Shown piece by piece: positions 1 to 4,722 of a DNA stretch of 9,389 nucleotides (position 1 is its first letter; each line of letters opens with the position of its first letter). The DNA is taken from positions 1-9,389 of the forward strand of contig JBAYRL010000023.1 of assembly GCA_041676705.1 (NCBI GenBank), given 5' to 3'. The notes under the pieces were generated by a model that ran no database searches, had not been told where the DNA came from, and was given only the letters and a program-made list of their open reading frames with translations. The translations under genes and the position numbers were made by a program. This DNA is from Acidimicrobiia bacterium. GTDB lineage: Bacteria > Actinomycetota > Acidimicrobiia > Acidimicrobiales > SKKL01.

Positions 1-161
1 AGTTCAGCATGTTCACGGGTTTTAGTGAAAACCTGTTGGAATGACACGAACGCTGCGAACACCAGAAGCGCACCCACCACCAACCCCAAAATGATCTCTA
101 CAAGAGTTAACCCCCTACGAACAAAAGCAGGGCCGGCGGGGGTTGGTGTGGTAGGTGACAT
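1..161 (-). CDS. Type IV prepilin or pseudopilin, N-terminal part (truncated by window edge)
   Basis: The first 53 codons of a gene running off the left edge. The translation has a short Pro/Thr-rich leader ending in Arg-Arg-Gly (residues 15-17). It continues LTLVEIILGLVVGALLVF, then a basic, amphipathic helix. This is the classic prepilin peptidase signal: cleavage after Gly17, a mature protein starting at Leu18, Glu at mature position +5, and about 20 hydrophobic residues that anchor the subunit and pack in the pilus core. Known family role: subunits of type IV pili, competence pseudopili or type II secretion pseudopili, processed by PilD-type peptidase. Start: ATG at 161; an AGGA lies about 12 nt upstream, a long spacing. 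Major pilin and minor pseudopilin cannot be separated without the C-terminus. No assembly ATPase or peptidase gene is in the window. Confidence 0.8.
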   Translation of the reverse strand, partial: MSPTTPTPAGPAFVRRGLTLVEIILGLVVGALLVFAAFVSFQQVFTKTREHAE

Positions 162-349
162 GCGGGTTTATTGTCCTATCACCCTCACAAATAACTAGCA
201 GCCTGTTTTGTGGTTACCGTGTTATGTTGTGTGCCCACAGGGTGTCGGGTGTTGTGTTTTTGTTGGTTTGGGGCGCGTGTCACCAACACGTTTTTGAGGT
301 GTGAACACCCTGTCACAAGAGGCTTGTTTGATAGGGACGGGTTTTGGGG

Positions 350-595
350 TTATGGGCTGGGTGTGGCCGTAGCGACTCTTTGGGTGTTGTTCAAGGCTGC
401 CAGTTCTTTTATGTTTGCCACATGTTTGAGAGGCACGTCCCAAAACCCGGCACCTTCAGCTAAACGGATTTTACCTAGCTCACGCGAAGCAAACCGTACT
501 CTACCTCGAAACGTTTCATTCCTCCGGGTTCGTACCTCAACCCAGGTGCCTTTACTGGGCACATTTTTCGGATGGTCTTTACCTTCACCAAACAT
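350..595 (-). CDS. Small basic protein, probable SH3-like beta-barrel, unknown function
   Basis: 81 residues. Residues 15-60 alternate beta-type stretches and glycines (GTWVEVRTRRNETFRGRV, then KIRLAEG and FWDVPLKHVANI), the look of a small SH3- or Sm-like barrel. The region is rich in Arg/Lys, which would suit nucleic acid binding; this is inference from pattern, not a recognised family. The C-terminus is a short Thr/Pro tail. Start: ATG at 595 with AGGAAC ending 6 nt upstream (AGGA spaced 8 nt), a good ribosome binding site. That site is one arm of a foldable leader (602-657), so translation may be controlled. The 188 bp between this gene and the prepilin contain no gene I can support. Confidence 0.65.
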   Translation of the reverse strand: MFGEGKDHPKNVPSKGTWVEVRTRRNETFRGRVRFASRELGKIRLAEGAGFWDVPLKHVANIKELAALNNTQRVATATPSP

Positions 596-859
596 TTTTG
601 TGTTCCTAACTTTTTCTGTAACGGATAGTTCTTAGAAGAACAGTGACAGCTAGGAACGATTCACCAAACCCCACCCGAAACACAGGTTCAGCTTTTAAGG
701 TGCTAACCCCCAACCGGCTGGTTTTGCGGGGTTGCCACACCACACCTCTTACCACCTATCAAGACACTACAAGGCCTGTTTTTGTTGGGGTAGGGACACC
801 AACCAGTACTCACAAAAACCACTAGCCCTTGTCGAGGATAGGTTTTTGTGAGATGTTTT
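596..859. other. Gene-free spacer with two inverted-repeat structures
   Basis: No credible gene. A 60-codon plus-strand frame (643-825) has no ribosome binding site and low-complexity Thr/Pro content. The stretch holds the leader structure of the gene at 595 and the 12-bp inverted repeat at 809-852. Confidence 0.5.
602..657 (-). promoter_or_regulatory. Foldable leader that can pair with the Shine-Dalgarno of the 595 gene
   Basis: On the minus strand GTTCCTA (657-651) is perfectly complementary to TAGGAAC (608-602), and the latter contains the ribosome binding site of the gene starting at 595. Between them lie a second pair of arms, CTGT/ACAG (649-646 with 619-616), and an inner 6-bp hairpin, GTTCTT/AAGAAC (641-636 with 633-628). 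The three nested stems would form one long interrupted hairpin that hides AGGAAC. This could be a translational switch, thermosensor or protein-binding leader. No known riboswitch class is recognised, and transcription through the element is assumed rather than shown. Confidence 0.45.
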
Positions 860-861
860 TT
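809..861 (+). terminator. Perfect 12-bp inverted repeat followed by T6
   Basis: Arms ctcacaaaaacc (809-820) and ggtttttgtgag (841-852) match exactly around a 20-nt spacer, and six Ts follow at 856-861. Read on the plus strand this has terminator form, but no plus-strand gene precedes it. It begins 8 nt beyond the stop of the minus-strand gene ending at 860. It may end an unannotated plus-strand or antisense RNA, stabilise the 3' end of that minus-strand mRNA, or be a protein-binding site. The 20-nt loop is longer than usual. Confidence 0.4.
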
Positions 862-1177
862 AGTGGGGGACGAGTTTGCTGTGGGCAGCTAAGAGACGAG
901 AAGCGTCGCTTTGCAACGCGACGATACCAGCACAGACCTGTACCACGTCTTCATATTTTCTAACAAGCCCAGTGTTTTGTGCTGCGACGACAAGTTTATC
1001 TGACAACAACACCAGATCTGCTAACACCTGGCCTAGCTCGCCAACTAAACCCGCCGAATGTTCATCATGTAGCGTTCCGCTATTTAACGTTTCCACAGGT
1101 TCTATGGTGCCTAACCGGGCTACTAAACCACACCACCACCCCAACCGTCTCACACTACCGAGAACTAACAACCACAT
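860..1177 (-). CDS. Unknown helical protein, 105 residues
   Basis: I do not recognise a family. Residues 1-24 are Trp/Leu/Arg-rich and mildly hydrophobic, too charged to be a confident membrane segment. Residues 30-105 look mostly alpha-helical with Leu/Val/Ala heptad-like spacing (for example VGELGQVLADLVLLSDKLVV), which may be a helical bundle or short coiled coil. Start: ATG at 1177 with AGGGG spaced 8 nt upstream, which decides for this frame over the opposite-strand frame covering the same bases. It is divergent from the dNMP kinase gene at 1281 and shares a 103-bp control region with it. The end of the coding strand is C-rich and runs into the inverted repeat at 809-852. Confidence 0.55.
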   Translation of the reverse strand: MWLLVLGSVRRLGWWCGLVARLGTIEPVETLNSGTLHDEHSAGLVGELGQVLADLVLLSDKLVVAAQNTGLVRKYEDVVQVCAGIVALQSDASRLLAAHSKLVPH

Positions 1178-1208
1178 CCGCTACACCCCTGTTACATACT
1201 TGTTGACT

Positions 1209-1222
1209 GTGTGGTAACACAC
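1209..1222. promoter_or_regulatory. Short dyad between divergent genes
   Basis: GTGTG and CACAC arms around GTAA lie midway between the genes starting at 1177 (minus) and 1281 (plus). This is a possible operator for both, but arms of 5 bp can arise by chance. Confidence 0.2.
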
Positions 1223-1246
1223 CTACCTGGTTTGTTGGGAAGCCGA

Positions 1247-1280
1247 TTGCGTAACCTGTAAAAACTAACACTATAGGGTT
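1247..1280 (+). promoter_or_regulatory. Putative promoter of the dNMP kinase gene, leaderless type
   Basis: TTGCGT (1247-1252) and CACTAT (1269-1274) are separated by 16 nt, and the ATG follows CACTAT after 6 nt. Transcription would then start at or next to the A of ATG. There is no usable Shine-Dalgarno: AGGG is only 2 nt from the ATG. TATAGG, 3 nt further on, is an alternative -10. Confidence 0.4.
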
Positions 1281-2177
1281 ATGGGAAACATTTGGGATGA
1301 ACACTCCGGGGTGGTGTTACGTCACATGACTACAACCCCCTCACCAGCTACAATGCTAGCCGCAGCGCAACAGTTAGAAATATCTAAACCTGTTGCTGTA
1401 GCAGCTGTTGATGTGTTATGTGGTGGGACAGCTACCGGGGTTGTGTTGTCAGGGAAAATGGGGGCAGGGAAAGACGTGTTAGCCGCCAAGCTAAACACCT
1501 ATTTCACTAACCACCCCGAACTTGGAATAAGCCCAGGCCATGTCCACCAAACCTCGGACCCGATCCGTAAAGAATACGCTGAAGTGTTAGGGCTTCTAAC
1601 CGAATGTTCCCACAACCAAGACACCCCGTTAAAAGCAGCGCAAGCCCTAGCAGGCTACATGGGTCTACCTACATTAGCCGCAGCACGGCTCACAGAAATG
1701 CTGTACCCACAAATCCAAACCGGTGAAACTATCAGCCCCCATAGCCGCACACCCCAAAACCGGGCAGCGCTCCAGTTCCTAGCAGACGCCGGCCGGCGTA
1801 GCTACGACCCCCAATACTGGACCAAACAATATTTCCAGTCCGTATACCAAACAATCGCCAAAAACCAGACAGCGTTCCTAACCGGCGGACGTTACCCCAA
1901 CGAAGTTGGCCCAGCACAAACCCTAGGACTCTTCACCTGCCGTATAGAAACAACTGAGCCTATACGGATCGCAAGAATAGAACACCGCGACGGTTTCACA
2001 CCAGACACCACAACACTACACGACCCCAACGAATGCGCATTAGACAACTATCTCGGATTTAACCTAGTTGTGTTAAACAACGCTGACATCACACCAACAG
2101 TACAAACCATCACCAACCATTTACAACAACACACCCAACTCCTAACCTCAACACACATCACCCACAACCCAACCTAA
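1281..2177 (+). CDS. Deoxynucleoside monophosphate kinase, phage-type (P-loop)
   Basis: Probable kinase converting dNMPs to dNDPs with ATP, supplying precursors for DNA synthesis in the cytoplasm. Visible signs: Walker A GKMGAGKD at residues 58-65; NRAALQFLADAGRRSYDPQYW around 160-180, like the conserved R..LQ.xGd.xR motif of the T4 gp1-like dNMP kinases; TGGRYPNEV (201-209), matching the family's DVRFPNE motif; EHRDG (234-238); and HDPNECALD followed by LVVLNN (247-266), like the family's C-terminal SE..LD and N-rich ending. At 298 residues it is longer than many phage members (about 200-250); the first 45 residues and a Thr/Gln/His tail are extra. An internal ATG (residue 16, position 1326) is an alternative start. 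The last 83 nt of the gene region (2101-2183) contain no G. The substrate base cannot be told from sequence. Confidence 0.8.
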   Translation: MGNIWDEHSGVVLRHMTTTPSPATMLAAAQQLEISKPVAVAAVDVLCGGTATGVVLSGKMGAGKDVLAAKLNTYFTNHPELGISPGHVHQTSDPIRKEYAEVLGLLTECSHNQDTPLKAAQALAGYMGLPTLAAARLTEMLYPQIQTGETISPHSRTPQNRAALQFLADAGRRSYDPQYWTKQYFQSVYQTIAKNQTAFLTGGRYPNEVGPAQTLGLFTCRIETTEPIRIARIEHRDGFTPDTTTLHDPNECALDNYLGFNLVVLNNADITPTVQTITNHLQQHTQLLTSTHITHNPT

Positions 2178-2498
2178 ACCAACGCTGTAACCACCCAAAC
2201 TCAAGTTACAGAACCGTACCATAGACAACTTTATAGCGAACCTTGCCTAAGAGGACACACCCTTACTGCTACCGCACCAACCCGTTTTGGGTTTAGTTAC
2301 CCCCACAAATATTTTTGGTGTGAGGCAGCGCCTCTTCAAACCCTGCCATACACCTCTCCAACAGGCACCCAACTACTACACCTTCAAACACGTCTTTCTC
2401 CACCTATACAAACTACTAACAGCTGTTGCGCCGTCACAGGACGCTCCCAAGGTGCGTCGTGTTACTAGCCCCGATATCCGGGGCACAAAGGAGACAAA
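2178..2498. other. Gene-free spacer, 321 bp
   Basis: A plus-strand frame from 2287 has only a TTG start, no ribosome binding site and no protein-like composition. The first part is the C-rich, G-poor 3' region of the dNMP kinase transcript, a plausible Rho-dependent termination zone. TATACA near 2406 is a weak -10 candidate for the next gene. The stretch ends in the hairpin at 2468-2484. Confidence 0.45.
2468..2493 (+). promoter_or_regulatory. Leader hairpin and strong ribosome binding site of the 2499 gene
   Basis: GCCCCG (2468-2473) and CGGGGC (2479-2484) form a perfect 6-bp GC stem with a 5-nt loop. AAGGAG (2488-2493) follows immediately, 5 nt before the ATG. The Shine-Dalgarno stays outside the stem, so the hairpin may stabilise the mRNA or act as a protein site rather than mask translation. 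Confidence 0.5.
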
Positions 2499-2822
2499 AT
2501 GACTGTGTTAACTAGCGACGCTATCGACATGTTCGAAAACACCGCGCATTATGAGCGCTTTACAGACGAAATCAATATGCAGGATGAGGGCGCAAGCCCG
2601 AGATACCTGCTAGCTGCAGAAGCCGTTCTACAAGACCTACACCAACTAGATGTGGACGGTCATCTAAACGGCAAATTTAGGTTTGAGGTACTCGCAGCGG
2701 AAGTCCACCAAATGGTGGATGCTATAAAAACACGCGACTATCCACGTTGGTATAAAGCCAACACTAACCTTTGTGGGATGGTTACCCGCAACGGGATCCA
2801 AGCATCCCTGAAAGAAACCTGA
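2499..2822 (+). CDS. Small acidic helical protein, unknown function
   Basis: 107 residues, no family recognised. The N-terminal 35 residues are acidic (MFENTAHYERFTDEINMQDEG). Residues 36-85 look like two or three amphipathic helices (YLLAAEAVLQDLHQLD, then FEVLAAEVHQMVDAI), and the C-terminal part contains a WY and a single Cys. There is no signal peptide or membrane segment, so it is probably a small soluble cytoplasmic protein. It has the strongest ribosome binding site in the window (AAGGAG, 5 nt spacing) and a textbook terminator right after the stop, so it is a monocistronic, probably well expressed unit. It converges on the AbiEi-like gene. Strong translation signals plus a dedicated terminator make it a good candidate for an abundant small element-encoded protein. 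Confidence 0.75.
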   Translation: MTVLTSDAIDMFENTAHYERFTDEINMQDEGASPRYLLAAEAVLQDLHQLDVDGHLNGKFRFEVLAAEVHQMVDAIKTRDYPRWYKANTNLCGMVTRNGIQASLKET

Positions 2823-2828
2823 CCGTTT

Positions 2829-2856
2829 GAGGGCCCCAGTGGCCCTCTATTTTTTT
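2829..2856 (+). terminator. Intrinsic terminator of the 2499 gene
   Basis: GAGGGCC (2829-2835) and GGCCCTC (2841-2847) form a perfect 7-bp GC-rich stem with a 5-nt loop, followed by TA and a run of Ts to 2856. It begins 7 nt after the stop codon. Confidence 0.9.
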
Positions 2857-2879
2857 GTGTGTAACCAAACCATCGTTAC

Positions 2880-3434
2880 CTATGGTTTCCTAATTTTAGC
2901 TAAAACATGTTGGGTGTCTCTACGATCCAACAACCCTTGGTTGGTGGCCTCATAACACGCTTCGACAAGTCGTTCAGGCATGACATGCCCAACACATCCC
3001 AAAAGAGCGTCCTTAACACTCATGGAACGTATCCCATCGTACTCAACGATCTCAACAGGTCTTGTTTGTGACACAACTTTAACCCAACCTGGCAGCTTGG
3101 CACGTACCCGTCTAGAAGTCACCACACTAATCCGCAACGGGTTAACAAACGCAAGGTTATGGAACGCTAAAACTGTTTCTGCAGCCAGATAAGCATCAGA
3201 CCCAACTCTAAGCGTTGCTTCCATGTAAAGATCCTGATCAGTTGAGGGAATATCGTCAAAACGGTACAACCCGTAAGCTATCCGTCTAAGGCCACCCCGA
3301 GCAGCAAGTTTCGGTAGCTCCACAACAGGCACCCCACAACTACGCGCATCACTGGTCGTAACATACCCGTACTGATCTAAAGCCACTTCTCGAAGAACAC
3401 ACCTATAAGTTGGTTTAAAACCCACAACAGCCAT
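2880..3434 (-). CDS. AbiEi-like antitoxin/transcriptional regulator, stand-alone
   Basis: 184 residues. Residues 12-58 match the N-terminal winged helix-turn-helix of AbiEi-type antitoxins (GYVTTSDARSCGV, then LAARGGLRRIAYGLYRF), with the typical 'G.L.R...G.YR' wing. The rest resembles the AbiEi C-terminal region (LAAETVLAFHNL, ISVVTSRRVRAKLPGW, VEYDGIRSMSVKDALL). In type IV AbiE systems AbiEi represses its own promoter through inverted repeats and neutralises the AbiEii nucleotidyltransferase. No AbiEii is present on either side, so this is an orphan, probably a repressor. Start: the frame is open to 3533, but that part overlaps the terminator of the upstream gene. ATG 3434 fits the family start and lies 6 nt after a -10-like TATAGT, suggesting a leaderless mRNA. 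No membrane segment. Confidence 0.8.
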   Translation of the reverse strand: MAVVGFKPTYRCVLREVALDQYGYVTTSDARSCGVPVVELPKLAARGGLRRIAYGLYRFDDIPSTDQDLYMEATLRVGSDAYLAAETVLAFHNLAFVNPLRISVVTSRRVRAKLPGWVKVVSQTRPVEIVEYDGIRSMSVKDALLGCVGHVMPERLVEACYEATNQGLLDRRDTQHVLAKIRKP

Positions 3435-3438
3435 GCCA

Positions 3439-3464
3439 CAACTATACCGAAAACGGTATAGTTG
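3439..3464 (-). promoter_or_regulatory. Perfect 11-bp inverted repeat over the AbiEi-like gene promoter (putative autoregulatory operator)
   Basis: Arms caactataccg (3439-3449) and cggtatagttg (3454-3464) are exact reverse complements around AAAA. On the minus strand the promoter-proximal arm contains TATAGT (3446-3441), a plausible -10 six nt before the ATG. A regulator bound here would cover the promoter. AbiEi proteins are known to bind inverted repeats in their own promoters, so autoregulation is the natural reading. No clear -35 is seen. Confidence 0.7.
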
Positions 3465-3510
3465 CGCCACCAACTGGTGAGGGTGGTTGTACCAACCCCC
3501 AACATCTTCC

Positions 3511-3551
3511 GAACCATAAAAACAACGGGACACACAGAAATGTGTGCCCCG
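3511..3551 (-). terminator. Intrinsic terminator of the 277-residue protein gene
   Basis: On the minus strand CGGGGCACAC (3551-3542) pairs with GTGTGTCCCG (3535-3526) around a 6-nt loop: nine Watson-Crick pairs and one G-U. It is followed by TTGTTTTTAT. It lies about 60 nt past the stop at 3613 and ends the transcript before the AbiEi-like promoter. Confidence 0.8.
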
Positions 3552-3612
3552 TCAATCACCATTTTAAGACTTGTTGGGTTGTGTCAGTGATGTTTCTGAC
3601 CTGTCCGGTGTT

Positions 3613-4446
3613 TTATGGTTGGGGTTCAAACGGCACAAAAAGCGTTTCGACCCCAATTTGAGGTAACTGTTCAACTAGCTTGGGTTTAAGTTCCTCAATT
3701 TTGTTTATGATCAGGCGGACCCAACCTGCCGTTTCGAACTCTTCTTTAGATAGTTCGGTGGTACGTAACGCTATCTCATGGGCACGTTGTTCTAACGACG
3801 GTAAAAACGGGGTGAGTTGTTCTTTTTGTTGTGACGAAGACCTATCTAACGACACAATGAACCCAAGGTTAGGGCCTTCCCCTACCAAAGACCAGCTTAA
3901 ACCTTTTGTGACGGGTTTGTTATAGCCAAGTATCTGGTCCCATACTTCACGGCGGGTGTCCCACTCAAGCTCCGAAACCTCTTCAGGTTTATCTGTGTTG
4001 TCCCAATACCCATAGTTTTCTACCCCGGTTTGGGTTTCCCACACATCTACCAGGTTTTGTTGTTCCGTATAGATAAGAGCATACAACTCGGAAGTTAACA
4101 CCTGGTTTTGGTCACGGCCCGCTAAAAACGTCACATTAAACCCGAAATCGTAGGCCGGGTCACGTAACCCGGTTTCAACAATGCGACGCTGCCTGGCCCA
4201 CATACGTTGCTCCGCTATCGCCACAGGTACCATAGAGTCATCTATTACTTCATCACTGTCAGGTTCAAGCCCTTGTGTTACCCGCTGGGCATGGTCCCAT
4301 AACACCACAGCGTCTAAGATGGCCCGTTGGGTATAGAGGTTTTGGTAGGTTTCTTGTAATGGTTTGGTGATCTGTTCAACAAAGTCGAACAGATCGGTGC
4401 CAGAGGGTAGATGTATTTGGTAACCGTTAAATATTTTTGTGCTCAT
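3613..4446 (-). CDS. Conserved phage-like protein of unknown function, 277 residues
   Basis: Opens with MSTKIFNGYQ, an opening I associate from memory with a family of uncharacterised phage proteins. The aromatic, acidic stretch YGYWDNTDKPEEVSELEW (136-153) also fits that family. Neither match was checked. Residues 15-90 look helical (DLFDFVEQITKPLQETYQNL and a WARQRR stretch), 98-165 are mixed and rich in Trp/Tyr, 171-192 look beta (LSWSLVGEGPNLGFIVSL), and 195-270 are charged helices. There is no signal peptide or metal motif, so it is probably soluble. Start: the frame can extend to a TTG at 4503, adding a hydrophobic stretch, but ATG 4446 gives the family-like opening and lies 8 nt after a -10-like CACTAT (4460-4455). 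It is downstream of the RSH on the same strand, separated by 276 bp, and has its own promoter-like site and terminator. Confidence 0.75.
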   Translation of the reverse strand: MSTKIFNGYQIHLPSGTDLFDFVEQITKPLQETYQNLYTQRAILDAVVLWDHAQRVTQGLEPDSDEVIDDSMVPVAIAEQRMWARQRRIVETGLRDPAYDFGFNVTFLAGRDQNQVLTSELYALIYTEQQNLVDVWETQTGVENYGYWDNTDKPEEVSELEWDTRREVWDQILGYNKPVTKGLSWSLVGEGPNLGFIVSLDRSSSQQKEQLTPFLPSLEQRAHEIALRTTELSKEEFETAGWVRLIINKIEELKPKLVEQLPQIGVETLFVPFEPQP

Positions 4447-4460
4447 CAACCCAAATAGTG
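4447..4460 (-). promoter_or_regulatory. Putative -10 element, leaderless start for the 4446 gene
   Basis: CACTAT at 4460-4455 lies 8 nt before the ATG, with no Shine-Dalgarno between. The arrangement matches that at 1269-1280. No clear -35. Confidence 0.35.
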
Positions 4461-4520
4461 TCCCAACCAGCCCGGAACACACTCCAACCCACAACAACCC
4501 CAAAACAGCAACCCACCCCT

Positions 4521-4541
4521 GCTAGATGTCTAGCCTTTTTT
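4521..4541 (+). terminator. Terminator-like hairpin with T6, plus strand
   Basis: GCTAG/CTAGC arms around ATGT (4521-4534) are followed by C and six Ts (4536-4541). No plus-strand gene lies upstream; a transcript ending here would be antisense to the 4446 gene. The stem is short, so it may be chance. Confidence 0.3.
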
Positions 4542-4605
4542 GGTCGCCCACAGCGATTTAGCTGTGAAGGTGTGGTGCTATAGACACTGTTATCTTCCCC
4601 CCAAG

Positions 4606-4612
4606 ACCTCCT
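4606..4612 (-). promoter_or_regulatory. Orphan perfect Shine-Dalgarno
   Basis: AGGAGGT on the minus strand has no start codon at useful spacing that opens a frame. TTG 1 nt downstream gives 4 codons, and GTG 18 nt downstream gives about 9 codons. Confidence 0.3.
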
Positions 4613-4694
4613 GGGTGACTAAACTTTGAATGATGCTACCAAACCCACAAAAAAGGGGGTGGGTGTGTTCAGGTTTAACAGTCGGGGGTGGAAA

Positions 4695-4706
4695 CGAAAC
4701 GTTTCG
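4695..4706. repeat. 12-bp perfect palindrome after the RSH stop
   Basis: CGAAACGTTTCG lies 17 nt beyond the RSH stop codon. It shares the core AACGTT with the palindrome at the RSH start (6313-6324). It could be a protein site or part of a 3' hairpin; no T-run follows on either strand. Confidence 0.4.
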
Positions 4707-4722
4707 CGGGTTCCCAAACTGC

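Larger units (their letters stand above)
4447..4722. other. Gene-free spacer between RSH and the phage-like gene
   Basis: No gene found. It contains a 12-bp palindrome just past the RSH stop (4695-4706), a weak stem ACCCAC/GTGGGT (4643-4664), an orphan perfect Shine-Dalgarno (4606-4612, minus), a 6-bp hairpin CACAGC/GCTGTG (4549-4566) and a terminator-like element facing right (4521-4541). So many small structures suggest a regulatory RNA or the remains of a lost gene. Confidence 0.4.

Noticed and set aside
276..295. Hairpin CGTGT/ACACG followed by T5, plus strand
   Set aside because: Only 5 bp, no plus-strand gene upstream, and GT-rich sequence here makes such matches likely by chance.
876..1217. 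Plus-strand 113-codon frame
   Set aside because: It is Thr/Pro/Asn low-complexity and covers the minus-strand gene at 860-1177, which has a ribosome binding site and protein-like composition.
2287..2502. Plus-strand 71-codon frame before the 2499 gene
   Set aside because: TTG start, no ribosome binding site, composition of translated spacer, and it overlaps the next gene's start.
3435..3533. N-terminal extension of the AbiEi-like protein to 217 residues
   Set aside because: It overlaps the intrinsic terminator of the upstream gene and the operator dyad, has no ribosome binding site, and the family fold begins at ATG 3434.
4447..4503. Extension of the 277-residue protein to a TTG with an apparent hydrophobic N-terminus
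   Set aside because: The MSTKI opening at ATG 4446 and the -10-like site just before it fit better; the extension is a translated promoter region.
4643..4664. Stem ACCCAC/GTGGGT as RSH terminator
   Set aside because: The T-run on the minus strand lies inside the loop instead of after the stem, so it is not a normal intrinsic terminator.
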